From NCBI GenBank assembly GCA_949987705.1, contig OX465281.1, positions 161,586,393-161,650,392 on the forward strand: 64,000 bases of DNA. The letters are read 5' to 3'. The notes under the pieces are model-generated. The model was not told where the DNA came from. It searched no databases and saw only the letters and a list, made by a program, of their open reading frames with translations. This stretch comes from Thereva unica. Taxonomy: Eukaryota; Arthropoda; Insecta; Diptera; Therevidae. How positions within the stretch are numbered: the first letter of the stretch is position 1; every line of letters begins with the position of its first letter. Both the position numbers and the translations under genes were made by a program. This document shows positions 29,339-40,446 of the stretch, in pieces.

Positions 29339-30664
29339 ATGAATACCGCATCTCGAACCACTTTTCGCGGTCTGGTGACGCGGATCGTTAATGAAGCGGC
29401 GGAGTACTTAAAGACGGACATTCCTACCCTAAGCACTCCTGCGGAAGCCTTAGAGGTAATGGAAGAAAATTTAGCAGTATTGCGCGATCGATTACAGGCT
29501 GCTCGCGAGAATCTTCAAAGGGCAAATAATGATGTAAAGTCCACTATAAAATCGGAGGATTATGAGCGGGAAACAGAATCCATTGCGGATTATGAGGACA
29601 AGGCTTTTACGGTTATATCTCGTCTAGATCAACGGCTTAAAAAAGTGCGTTCACTTATACATCGCAACAATGCGCCAGCACTAAGTACGGATACAAATGT
29701 ACCGACAGTAACGTTTTCTTCTGCTGTTAAATTGCCAAAGTTGCAGCTACGAAAATTTTCTGGTGATATTAGAGAATGGGTGCCTTTCTGGGAACAATAT
29801 AAATCGACAGTCCATGAAAATGTAACCCTAAGTGCCATCGACAAATTCAATTACTTGCATGCGGCTCTAACGGGCAAAGCTGCTGAAACCATATCGGGAT
29901 TGACTCCATCGCAGGCCTGTTATGATAGCGCCATATCGTTGCTGCAAGAAGAATTCGGAAGCACGGAAAAAATCGTAGATCAGGCAATGCAGAAATTACT
30001 TTCATTCAACCGGTAACGTCGAGAACCGATGCACATGGGCTCAGGCGATTGTATAATTTAGTTATAGCAACTTCTAGATCACTTTCAACTTTGAATATTT
30101 CTTCTTCTAATTATTATGTGATGTTCAAAAGTGTACTTGTGAGAAGTTTACCCACCGAGCTTCGTATAGCGTATTTCCGCCAACATAATGATGACAACGA
30201 GCAAAATAATTGTAAGGAGACAGCAGCTGAAAATACTAATCACCCTAAAAACGACGAATGTGCTTCTTCCATGGCTACTCTTGTTTCTTCGGAATTTACG
30301 GGAGACGGTCAAGTTAAGAGAGAAGTTGAAGCTCTCGAGAAAGCTTTAGAGGTAAAACCAACTACGTCACGGATTCCCTATGCAGCAGAAGCGCAGTCTA
30401 CATCATTGAAGTTGTGCAAAACCGCAGTCGGGCTGTTCACTGCTGGTACAGAAAGTACTGTTTGTTTTTTTTGTCAGAACTCTAGTCATCCTTCAAGAGA
30501 GTGTACAAGCAACATAGTTCTAGCGAAACGCAAAGAAATGTTGATGAAAGACGGTAGGTGTTTCAGGTGCGTAAGAAAAGGCCATTCTGCAAAAGGATGT
30601 AAAAACCGGTTTCTGAAGTGTAAAAAATGCGGTGGATTTCACGCTACTTGTATGTGTGATCCTT
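29339..30664 (+). pseudogene. Bel-Pao element 2 gag, first part
   Basis: The first frame (29339-30016) has an N-terminal helical region, then LPKLQLRKFSGDIREWVPFW, the DUF1759-like Gag core, up to a TAA after KLLSFNR. The protein continues in another frame from about 30020 (RRLYNLVIATSRSLSTL), reaching two Cys-rich knuckles: CFFCQNSSHPSREC and CFRCVRKGHSAKGC, then CKKCGGFHATC. The Gypsy insertion falls right after that last knuckle, and coding resumes in phase at 40451. One stop or frame break is therefore independent of the insertion. Confidence 0.75.
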
Positions 30665-31117
30665 TGTTGTGAAGTCATTGCACATGCTCATTTTCTTTGC
30701 CCTTTCAATTATCCCACACGCGCATTTCAATATAATTTCCATGCGCATGTTGTTTTTTACTTTTTAATACTTACCATGCGCATTCCAATACTAATCTCCA
30801 TGCGCATGCCTTTTACTTTGTTTCCTGTATCAAATTACCTCCATTTAATACTTCATAAGTCTATTCTTTGTTCATTGTTCTATTCGCTTACTCTGCATTT
30901 CTTATCTTACTTATTGCAAGTAAGCGATTATAACAATCAAGTGAGGCAAAAGCTCAATTTAGATTGGCAGTCGTTCTATATCCTCCAAGTCGGTTGGTTC
31001 GTTATTCAAACGAAGTTTTGTAATTAAAGTTTCAATAAATAAGTTTTGTAAAGTAACTTAAGTTTTCGTTTTTCACTTAAAGATCGAATTTAGTAATACC
31101 CCTTTTGTTTTACAACA
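30665..31117 (+). repeat. 5' LTR of the Gypsy element
   Basis: 453 bp starting TGTTGT and ending ACAACA. It carries several GCGCATG-type direct repeats (near 30722, 30740, 30778 and 30802) and AATAAA near 31036. It is identical by eye to 39994-40446. Confidence 0.9.
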
Positions 31118-31123
31118 AAAATT

Positions 31124-31141
31124 TGGTGTCAGGTGTGGGGT
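31124..31141 (+). promoter_or_regulatory. Primer binding site, tRNA-Leu-like
   Basis: TGGTGTCAGGTGTGGGGTTC lies seven bases inside the LTR. Its complement ends CACCTGACACCA, which fits a tRNA-Leu acceptor arm. The seven-base gap from the LTR is slightly larger than usual. Confidence 0.55.
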
Positions 31142-32115
31142 TCGGTATGTGAATTCGAAAAAAAAGTGAAAATTGCTGAAATAATTACTTCGAAGACGAC
31201 GCCGATCTGGGAAAACGCAGGACGACTCACTATAAATCGCTGGGAGCTGAGAGGATCCAGACAGCGGATTTTAGTTAACTAAAAAAAAAAAAAACCAAAT
31301 TGACCTCGAGTTAAAGGTAAAAAAAAAATTTTCACTCTAAATATAAGTAGCAGAACCAGATGAATGGAAACTGTGCGCATCTGAAGATTACTTGAACCAC
31401 AAGTACAAGGTGACCATCTCCCGCCGTGCATAATTCTTGCGGAAACCACTGACGGCTGCGGCAGCATCAATTACATTTTTTAAGGAACTTTAAATTTTTC
31501 CTAATTAAGTTAAATGAAATAATTTCCTTTTTTCATTTATTTAAATAACAAATTTTTTTTCTTAATCGTATGTACATAAAGTACATTACTTTAGCATTTT
31601 TTTTCTAATAAAGGAATTTTGAGAGAAAAGAACCATAACACTAATTAAATTAAAAGAACTCTCTTTTACTTAAAAAATTATAATTTTTTGAAATTTTTAT
31701 TCAATTAAAATAAATATTTAATATATATTTCTTTTATCAATGCATGCTAAAAATATATTCTTTTGCCAATAATATAAAGTGTGTACACGAATTTAATTAT
31801 TGTGAGAATTTGTTAAGCGGTAGTGCGGTTTTGTTTTGTTGAATATATCTATACTTTATTGAATGAAATTTATAAACGGTGTTCACTCGTCGATACATTT
31901 TTGATTTAATCGATGATCATGTTTGGATTGTTTTGTGATTAATTAAATTTTATTTCTTATGGTGAAATAATACCGTACAATTTTTCTCCGCTCATTATTA
32001 ACTCGTTTTATCAGTCGTTTTCTCGAAGCTGAAGGAAAGTGAAATTGCATTCGCAAGCTGACCCACTTACCGTTCCGTCCTCTTGAAGGAATCTCAATCG
32101 AACTGTAACAATTAA
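31142..32115 (+). other. Gypsy element leader, no gene
   Basis: About 1 kb of AT-rich 5' untranslated sequence between the primer site and gag. It should hold the packaging signal and the 5' splice site for env RNA; I could not pick one donor with confidence. Confidence 0.5.
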
Positions 32116-33042
32116 ATGACGGATAGCCATTCCTCTGGGGACGACAACACCACCATGCCACCCAAACTAGACAAAGATTTCGCCCTTAAACTAATTCCTG
32201 AATTTAATGGGAATCGCGAAACCCTCCACAAATTCGTTAGTTGTTGTGACATTGTGGTGTCTGCCGACCTTAGCGCAAACGATTCTAACACGCTTGTGAG
32301 CATAATAAAAAGCAAATTAACTGGTATCGCTTGCAACGTTATAAAGTACAAGGAAATAGAGAGTTGGGAAGAATTAAAGACAATTCTCCAAGGTCAGTTC
32401 CTAGAAAGGCGAACCTTAGCACAGATACAAAACGATCTAGTCACATGCAGACAATCATTGAATGAGAATGTTCGCTCTTTCGGAAATCGCGTCGAAAGAC
32501 TTTTAATGGATTTAAATGACGCCTGCGTTGCTTCTGAAGGGTTGGAAGCCGCTGGTGTAATAGAGAGCCTTAACAATAAAACCGCTTTAAAGTCCTTTGT
32601 TGATGGGTTACAGATGCCCATAAGACTAATTGTAAAAGCGAGCCGATTTACAAAACTTTCTGAGGCAATTGAAGCCGCCGTCGAGGAAGAAAGATCTGTA
32701 CGACCTAAAAACGTGCAAAGGTCATCCGTGAGATGCAACTACTGTCATAAAAATGGTCATTCTACGTCCAACTGTTTCTTGAAAAATAGAACACCAAGTG
32801 ACGGCAAACTCCCGACAATACCTAAACAAGAAATCAAACGAGAGTCCTTCGAGCGCGTACAAGTTGTTATATGCAGTTATTGCAAAAATAAAGGACACCA
32901 TATAGGAGAGTGTCGCAAAAGAAAATTTAACCAGGATAGGGCATCTCAATCACAACCCAATGCTCAGGGTAAAAACTATTCGGGAAACGGCAGCGGCCCT
33001 GGAACAAGCGGTGGACTGACCAGAGCCGAAAAGTTTCAATAA
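32116..33042 (+). CDS. Gypsy element Gag
   Basis: 308 codons, intact. The capsid-like region begins with KLIPEFNGNRETLHKFVSCC (about residues 23-42) and continues with VIKYKEIESWEELKTILQGQ and LRIAQIQNDL-like helices, as in env-bearing Gypsy Gag. Two CCHC knuckles follow: CNYCHKNGHSTSNC near 207 and CSYCKNKGHHIGEC near 253. The Gly/Ser-rich end includes an in-phase G GGA AAC heptamer at 32982-32988. The -1 frame stays open from there through the tandem repeat that precedes pol. Confidence 0.85.
   Translation: MTDSHSSGDDNTTMPPKLDKDFALKLIPEFNGNRETLHKFVSCCDIVVSADLSANDSNTLVSIIKSKLTGIACNVIKYKEIESWEELKTILQGQFLERRTLAQIQNDLVTCRQSLNENVRSFGNRVERLLMDLNDACVASEGLEAAGVIESLNNKTALKSFVDGLQMPIRLIVKASRFTKLSEAIEAAVEEERSVRPKNVQRSSVRCNYCHKNGHSTSNCFLKNRTPSDGKLPTIPKQEIKRESFERVQVVICSYCKNKGHHIGECRKRKFNQDRASQSQPNAQGKNYSGNGSGPGTSGGLTRAEKFQ
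32982..32988 (+). promoter_or_regulatory. -1 ribosomal frameshift heptamer G GGA AAC (gag to pol)
   Basis: Zero-frame codons are TCG GGA AAC, so the heptamer is correctly phased. The -1 frame is open from here to a TAA near 33530 and includes the whole repeat array, about 18 codons before the gag stop. The downstream RNA structure was not examined. Confidence 0.6.
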
Positions 33043-33059
33043 TCCGCCCAAATCCCAAA

Positions 33060-33517
33060 ATTACTAAATCTTTTAATACTAAATCTTTTAATGAGAATTC
33101 TTTTAATACCAAATCTTGTAATACAAATTCTTCGCTTACCAATTCATCACCTAGCGAAATTACTAAATCTTTTAATGAAAATTCTTTTAATACCAAATCT
33201 TGTAATACAAATTCTTCGCTTACCAATTCATCACCTAGCGAAATTACTAAATCTTTTAATGAGAATTCTTTTAATACCAAATCTTGTAATACAAATTCTT
33301 CGCTTACCAATTCATCACCTAGCGAAATTACTAAATCTTTTAATGAAAATTCTTTTAATACCAATTCTTGTAATACAAATTCTTCGCTTACCAATTCATC
33401 ACCTAGCGAAATTACTAAATCTTTTAATAAAAATTCTTTTAATACCAAATCTTGTAATACAAATTCTTCGCTTACCAATTCATCACCTAGCGAAATTACT
33501 AAATCTTGTAATAGGTA
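33060..33517 (+). repeat. 84-bp (28-codon) tandem repeat at the gag-pol junction
   Basis: The unit starts ATTACTAAATCTTTTAATGA and ends CACCTAGCGAA. The first unit is 99 bp; exact 84-bp units begin at 33159, 33243, 33327 and 33411, with a partial one at 33495. Units differ at only a few bases. In the -1 frame relative to gag it reads a Ser/Asn/Thr-rich peptide (TKSFNENSFNTKSCNTNSS...). Because 84 is divisible by three, other frames and the reverse strand are open as well. Diverged copies of the same peptide continue to about 33680 in the pol frame. Confidence 0.85.
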
Positions 33518-36500
33518 CTAAATCTCTTAATACTAAATCATTGAATGCTAACTCTTCGCTTACTAATTCAAGTACACCAAGCGAAACTACTAAATCTTTG
33601 AACACTAACTCTTTGCTTACCAATTCTCGTGTACCAAGCGAAAATACCAAATATTGTAATACTAAATCATGTGATGGTAATCCATACCATACCAACTCGA
33701 TCACCACGGAGATCACCACGGATGGAACTTCGAAATCTTGCCATCCACATACATCTACTAGAAACACTAACACTAATAACCACTACCGCGACACGAATAA
33801 ACATTCTAAATCACGCCTTCGCGTATACAACGTAATTCTTTCAAATACTAACAAAAGCGATAGCATCGCACTAAAAACGTTCTTCACTACAAATTCTTTA
33901 ACTAATTTCCTTGTAGATAGCGGTAGCGATATAAGTTTAATCAAGGTGGATAAAATGAAACCCGAGTCCTTAATCCACACAAATCTAACAGCGGAGTTAC
34001 TAGGCATAACTAACGAACCTCAAAAAACCATAGGCCTCTACTACGGTAAACTTGGCCTAGGTAATAGTAGTAGACATCATCCTTTTCACGTTGTCAAAAG
34101 CGATTTTCCTTTAATAAGCGATGGAATCCTAGGAAAGGATTTCCTTGACAAATATCGTGTAAAAGTCGATTTCGGCAAAAAGATTGTTACTCTTCGATTG
34201 TGCAACGAATCCTTAAAATTCAAATTAAGACCCTCATTGAAAATGTTAACTCTACCACCCAGAAGTGAAGTAATGGTACAGGTCAAAACTGATCTTAAGG
34301 AAGACTGCCTATGTCTTTCCCAGCAGTTTAAAAACGGAATTGTTGCCGGCAACTGCATTTCTAAACCAATAAATAATAGTTGTTTGGTGACACTTATTAA
34401 TACTAATGAAGAAAATGCTGTGTTAGACGTCGATGACATTAAAATATACAAGTTATCCGACTATGAAGTTTTCGATACACAACCCAGAGATAATATCTCC
34501 TCTAATTACTCTAGGATAAAAAGGGTACAAGAATCTATTAAACTGGGCCACGTCACGAGGGAAGAACGCGATTCCGTAATGAGAATATGTACCTTGTATA
34601 GCGATCTATTCCATCTCAGCGATGAAAAACTCACTTGTTCTAATTCTGACTACCACAACATTCCAACTCCTAACGTGGAGCCGATCTACGTAAAACCATA
34701 TCGGTTACCTGAGGCTCATAAGACCGAAGTTAATAAACAGGTAAGCCAAATGCTGGAAGATGATATTATACAACCATCGAAAAGCCCTTGGAATTTTCCT
34801 CTGGTCGTAGTACCTAAAAAACCAGACGCCAGTGGTAACAAACGGTGGCGAATCGTCGTAGATTTTAGAAAACTCAACGACAAAACCATAGGCGATACCT
34901 ACCCGTTACCAAACATTACTGAAATTTTAGAGCAACTGGGGAACTCTAAATATTTTTCAACTTTGGATCTCGCTAACGGGTTCCACCAAATTAAACTAAA
35001 TTCTGATGATAGGCTCAAGACTGCCTTTTCCACCCCTTTGGGTCATTTTGAATATAAACGCATGCCTTTTGGATTGAAGGGAGCCCCTGCAACCTTCCAA
35101 AGGCTCATGAACAATGTCCTTGCAGGTCTGCAAGGCTATAAAGTTTTTGTCTATATGGACGACATAGTTGTCTACGGTCAGAACCTGGAAGAGCACAATT
35201 CAAAGTTAATAGAAGTATTCGATCGCTTACGTAAGAACAACTTAAAGTTACAGCCGGACAAGTGCGAATTCCTAAAATCAGAGCTTACTTACTTAGGACA
35301 CGTCATAACCCAAGATGGTATTACTCCAGACCCCAAGAAGGTAGAAAGCGTGCGAGAGTTTCCCACCCCTCGAAGCCCTAAGGAAATCAAGATGTTTTTG
35401 GGACTAGCTGGATACTACAGACGTTTCGTAAAAAACTTCGCGAAAATCTCCAAACCCTTAACGGATCTCTTAAAGAAGGACAGAAGTTTCAATTGGACAA
35501 ACCTCTGCACAGAGTCTTTTAATCTGCTCAAGGAACAACTCACCAATCCACCATTGCTACAATACCCGGATTTCTCAAAGCCATTCATACTTGCTACTGA
35601 TGCAAGCGGAGTAGCAATAGGTTCCGTACTTTCTCAAGGCGAAATAGGCCGAGACCTGCCTATCGCCTATGCCTCTCGAACGCTTGGAAAAAGCGAGCTA
35701 AACTATTCAACGACAGACAAGGAACTCCTTGCAATAGTTTGGTCTATCAAACATTTTAGACCCTATCTGTTTGGGAAAAAGTTCAAGGTGATCACGGATC
35801 ACAAACCCCTCGTATACCTATTTAATTGTAAGGACGCTAGTTCGCGAATGATGCGTTGGCGCCTCCTGCTCGAAGAATTTGACTTCGAAATCGTTTACAA
35901 AAGCGGAAAACTAAATTCTAACGCCGATTTTCTGAGCAGAATATGCAAAATGACACTAAGATCCAATAAACAGCGCCCCGTTTCCAACAATACTATTACC
36001 ACACCAAGTAATTCCTCCGAAGAGAACCAAGTGACTACGGTCGCAGAAAATGAAGAGTCAGCCTACCATAAATATTTAAAGGAAGTTAACGAGAAGATAA
36101 TTCTCAACCCTCTAGTTTTCGATCACGACGACGACATTCCGTCTGATACGAATATTCTGCTTTTTATTAATAAAAATGCCATTGTCGAAGGAAATAGAAC
36201 AAAAGCAGTACCCAAGGAGGAACACATACAAATTCTACAGCATAAAGTTAATGCCGCCCACCAATTGATTGATATTACTGAAGGTATACACCACATAATT
36301 TATTTAGTTACAAATGAACCCGAAAGACAAGCAACGTATGAAGACTTCTACTTAGGTCTCTCCAATCTGCGTTCCCATCTGCAAAATAACTCTATAACTA
36401 CCATATCTTTACCAAATCCTGTTAAGCAACCGTCTTACCGTCACTTGAGATTCGAAAATATAAGAATTATGTTACGCTACATATTCAGGGACTCAGATAT

Positions 36501-37587
36501 ATCCATTAGTGTATACCACAATAATCAACAGAATCTTAGTAGAGACGAGATTTCAAAAATCCTGCATGAATACCATACTACTCCTTCTGGAGGTCACACT
36601 GGAGTCAGTCGAACTTATAAACGTATAAAAATGTACTATAAATGGAAGGATATGTACCGGGATGTTAAAAACTTCGTCCAGAAGTGCGACGGGTGTCAAC
36701 GCAATAAGATAACCCGCTACACTCGCGAACCTATGACAATAACCACAACTGCTAAAATCCCATTCGAAAAGATCTCCCTCGATATAGTTGGTCCCTACCC
36801 AACTACCGAAGATAATAATCGATACCTGTTGACCTTCATAGACGATTTGACAAAATACAGTGATGCTATACCTTTGGAAAATCAAGAAGCATCAACTATT
36901 GCAGAAAAATTCGTAACGGAAATAATTCTGAAGTTCGGCACTCCAAAATACGTTCTTACTGACCAAGGACAGAATTTTCTCAGTAACGTATTTAAGGACG
37001 TATGTAAATTATTGAAAATAAAGAAATTGCAAACCACTGCTTATAGGCCTCAATCTAATGGGTCTTGCGAAAGAAGTCATCGCAATTTCGTAGAATATCT
37101 ACGATGTTTCATTAATAAATCACAGAGCGACTGGGATCGCTGGATAAAATATGCGGTATTCGTTCATAATACTACACCTAATTCTTCCACAGGATATACT
37201 CCCTTCGAACTTCTTTACGGCCGTAAAGCCGAATTACCTTCCTCCGTCTCTCAAACTCCGGAATTGAATTATAATTATGACATATATTCTAATGAGCTTA
37301 AGGCTCGACTCCAACACTCTCACCAAATTGCGAGAGAAAATCTTATTAAAGGTAAACATTTATCTAAAACCCAATTCGACAAAAGGATAAACAAAGCTAA
37401 TTTTAAAGAAAATGACCTTGTGTTGCTTAAGGCAGAAGCCGCCCCAAAAAGCAAGTGCAAGAAACTACTACCTGCTTGGTCAGGCCCTTATAAAATAATC
37501 TCGACGGAAAACGTGAATTCTACGATACTCATAAGAAACAAACACGTCAAGGTTCATAACGACAGGCTTAAGCCGTATTACAATTGA
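33518..37587 (+). CDS. Gypsy element Pol (PR-RT-RNase H-integrase)
   Basis: The frame is open to 37587; its true N-terminus lies in the Ser/Asn/Thr-rich repeat region, not at the hydrophobic reading further upstream. Protease: FLVDSGSDISLI with aspartate at 33916. RT: RIVVDFRKLND, TLDLANGFHQI, MPFGLKGAPATFQ and YMDD at 35152-35163. RNase H: LATDASGVAIGSVLSQ near 35590, then TDKELLAIVW and TDHKPL. Integrase: zinc domain HTTPSGGHTGVSR...CDGCQRNK (about 36570-36715), then DIVGPYP, TDQGQNF and an SCERSHRN glutamate. All catalytic residues look intact. A net +1 shift near 33518 (an extra AGGT) separates it from the repeat frame reached by -1 slippage, so Gag-Pol fusion in this copy may be broken. 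Confidence 0.85.
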
Positions 37588-38086
37588 ACCATACCTCTCT
37601 CGCACTAGTATTATGTAATTTAGCTTTAATCTCAAGCCGCAAAACACCTCACTAACTCGAAACCCATCTAAATCATAGATTACACTGTCACTGCCTTCAA
37701 GGTCAGCGGTCACCTTATGATGCGCATGTGACTCTTTCGATATTTAATAAATTCTCACGAATCTTCAAAACTTAAACACAGTCTTACTTTTCATGAAATA
37801 TTTTCCAGGAATGATGTGAAAATGTAAGTCACCCCACCCCGGGTGGTTGTCGAAACTACTAATCCAAGAGGTTAAAGTTAGAGCAACACTTTCAATAAGG
37901 TGAATATGCGCCATTGGAAGGAAATCAATTTAATTAATGAATAAAATAACGAACTCGTATTTGCACCCGAAGACGCGAGCCAGGTCTTCAGATATCGATT
38001 GCACGAAGTTTCCTTCAATTTTTCAATATCTATTCTGCTCTAATCTACCAGCACCCTACACATTTTCATGACAACTATCTTTTCAG
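37588..38086 (+). promoter_or_regulatory. pol-env spacer with env splice acceptor
   Basis: About 500 bp without a domain. It ends with a pyrimidine-rich stretch and TATCTTTTCAG placed directly against the env ATG at 38087, a strong 3' splice site. Env of such elements is known to be made from spliced RNA, so this is the likely acceptor. Confidence 0.6.
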
Positions 38087-39984
38087 ATGTGTTGGCAGAT
38101 TTTACTCCTAGGCCTTGCGGTATTTACTCTAAGCGGCCTAGCAAAGGAAACTACAGTTAAGCCGTTCCAGTTAACAGACCTCTCTAACCACTCAGGTCTC
38201 TATTTCGAGCATATCGGGCAGCTTAAACTCAGTAATGACAAATGGAAACTACTGATCTCAACGGACCTCGGCGACTTTAGAATGCAGTTTAAACAAATAA
38301 CGGCATACATGGATAAGCTAAAAACCACTTGCCAAATGTTCAACCAAACGGGCATAAAAACACAAGAATGCTCTACGTACCTCATACAATCCCAACTAGC
38401 AGTTGATATTTTAAGGATACAGAATAAAGCGATAAGTAACTTATTAGGCATAAGCACAAATATTATTAAGAAGCGCGGTTTAGTAAACCTTGTGGGAACA
38501 ATATCAAAGCAACTTTTCGGTACACTCGATGAAGCTGACGCGGAGTATTATAATGATCAAATCAATACCTTAAGCGAGAACCAAAATCATATTCACTCTC
38601 TTATAAAGCAGCAAACTACAATTTACGAATCTTCGTTAGACCAAATAAACTATACCTTGAGCTATGTGAACGACATAGACAATAAATTAGATAAAGCTAT
38701 GTATAAAATTAAACAAAGCCTCAACGCAACCAATTCGCAACTTACGATAACAGAATCGATTTTAAACCTCTCTGAAACCTTTATAATCTTCTTAATGCTC
38801 CTTGATCAATATGCTCTTACACAAACCCGCCTTGTGGACGTTATAGAACATGCTCTCCATGGGAAGTTACACCCTTACGTCATAGACTCCACGAAGATGA
38901 TAGACGAGTTAACTACCACTTAGAAAATGGATTACATCTGCCGTTACCTGCACAAATGCAATCACTTGAAGATTTTTATAATATAATCAAAGCTCATACA
39001 TTTTACGCGCAAGGAAGACTAAACTTCCTACTCACTATTCCCCTAACTTCCTCAAGCCTCTACAACGTATACAAAATTACGAGCATACCCAGTCAGGCAC
39101 AAAATAACTACTATTCTCTAATCATCCCTCAGAAACCCTTTATTGTTGTTGAGAACCTGAAACAGAACTACTTTATGTATAATGAAAATGATTTGCAACA
39201 ATGTCAACTAACTAGTAATAAACAACTATACCTTTGCGAACAAAGGACTCCACTGTCCATAACGAACTTGAACCACAGTTGTGAATTAAACCTTTTGGAA
39301 CATAGCGAGATTGCAGCCAGAAGCTGCGAGAAAAGAGTAATGGTAGCAAATAGAACTATCTTCCTCTCCTTAGCTCAGACAAATTCATGGATCTTTATAG
39401 CGCCGGTCAGAGAGAACATCATTGTAAATTGTAACAAAGATACCTTTCCTGCCAGCCTTTTTAGTGTTGGAATACTCTCAATAGAACCGCATTGTAAGGC
39501 GTATTCAAAATTCTTCATGCTAAACTCAAAATCCTCTTATAAAAGTAATTTCACTCTGAGCCATTTCAGCAATTTCAAAATTTTCGAGGAACCAACTGAG
39601 GTAAATTCTAAAATATTACAACTTCCAAATCTAAATCTAACGTACGAAAATACAAAACATTTCAATATAAATGAACAGATAGAAAACCTGAAACAAATTA
39701 GTAAGAATATAGATACGATCAAGAAAGAAAATCATTTAGTTAACAAAACAAAATCGCAAAACGCCCACATTATATCAATATATGTAATTTTTATAATATG
39801 TATCATTATCATGGTAATCTATAAGATTTTTAGTTGTAAATGCATTAAACATGTTAAAACCAACGAGCCAAGCGACTTGCAGACGGTAGAAATTCAAGAC
39901 TCAACTTCAGATCATGTCAAAACACCTATACCTTGTCCTAGAACAAACAATCGCACCAATCCTAGGTACAATTTTTGTCCTTAA
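38087..39984 (+). pseudogene. Gypsy element Env (F-like), with one frame break
   Basis: Part 1 (38087-38923) has a signal peptide (MCWQILLLGLAVFTLSGLA), a basic KKR site near residues 128-130, and a fusion-peptide-like GLVNLVGTISKQLFG, as in baculovirus F-like Env. It ends at a stop at 38921. Part 2 continues in another frame from just before 38956 and holds the Cys-rich distal ectodomain, a membrane span near 39770-39825 (IYVIFIICIIIMVIYKIF) and a short Cys-containing tail to 39984. The break lies near 38915 and is the only one I see. Apart from it, length and domain order look complete. As it stands, the product would lack its membrane anchor. Confidence 0.75.
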
Positions 39985-39993
39985 GGAGGGGCA
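39983..39993 (+). promoter_or_regulatory. Polypurine tract of the Gypsy element
   Basis: AAGGAGGGGCA directly precedes the 3' LTR at 39994 and overlaps the env stop. This is the expected place and composition for plus-strand priming. Confidence 0.7.
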
Positions 39994-40446
39994 TGTTGTG
40001 AAGTCATTGCACATGCTCATTTTCTTTGCCCTTTCAATTATCCCACACGCGCATTTCAATATAATTTCCATGCGCATGTTGTTTTTTACTTTTTAATACT
40101 TACCATGCGCATTCCAATACTAATCTCCATGCGCATGCCTTTTACTTTGTTTCCTGTATCAAATTACCTCCATTTAATACTTCATAAGTCTATTCTTTGT
40201 TCATTGTTCTATTCGCTTACTCTGCATTTCTTATCTTACTTATTGCAAGTAAGCGATTATAACAATCAAGTGAGGCAAAAGCTCAATTTAGATTGGCAGT
40301 CGTTCTATATCCTCCAAGTCGGTTGGTTCGTTATTCAAACGAAGTTTTGTAATTAAAGTTTCAATAAATAAGTTTTGTAAAGTAACTTAAGTTTTCGTTT
40401 TTCACTTAAAGATCGAATTTAGTAATACCCCTTTTGTTTTACAACA
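39994..40446 (+). repeat. 3' LTR of the Gypsy element
   Basis: 453 bp, identical by eye to the 5' LTR at 30665-31117, followed by the CCTT duplication. Confidence 0.9.

Larger units (their letters stand above)
30665..40446 (+). mobile_element. Gypsy-type env-bearing LTR retrotransposon, very young
   Basis: Bounded by TGTTGTGAAGTC and GTTTTACAACA, flanked by CCTT at 30661-30664 and 40447-40450 (4-bp duplication). The 453-bp LTRs are identical as far as I can read. It contains a primer site, ~1-kb leader, gag, a 28-codon tandem repeat, pol with protease, RT, RNase H and integrase, env, and a polypurine tract just before the 3' LTR. It disrupts the Bel-Pao element 2 gag-pol ORF, whose phase is kept across the duplication, so it is the younger of the two. 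Confidence 0.9.

Noticed and set aside
32927..33478. Reverse-strand 183-codon ORF with a 28-residue repeat
   Set aside because: It is open only because the 84-bp unit lacks stops in that frame; there is no other support for a gene.
33091..33515. Hydrophobic leucine/isoleucine-rich repeat protein at the start of the pol frame
   Set aside because: It is the gag-frame reading of the 84-bp repeat. The -1 frame gives a Ser/Asn/Thr-rich peptide that matches the diverged copies further on in pol, so that is the likely coding frame.
33060..33517. CRISPR-like array
   Set aside because: Units are contiguous with no spacers and the context is a eukaryotic retrotransposon; the same holds for the satellite at 61995-63470.
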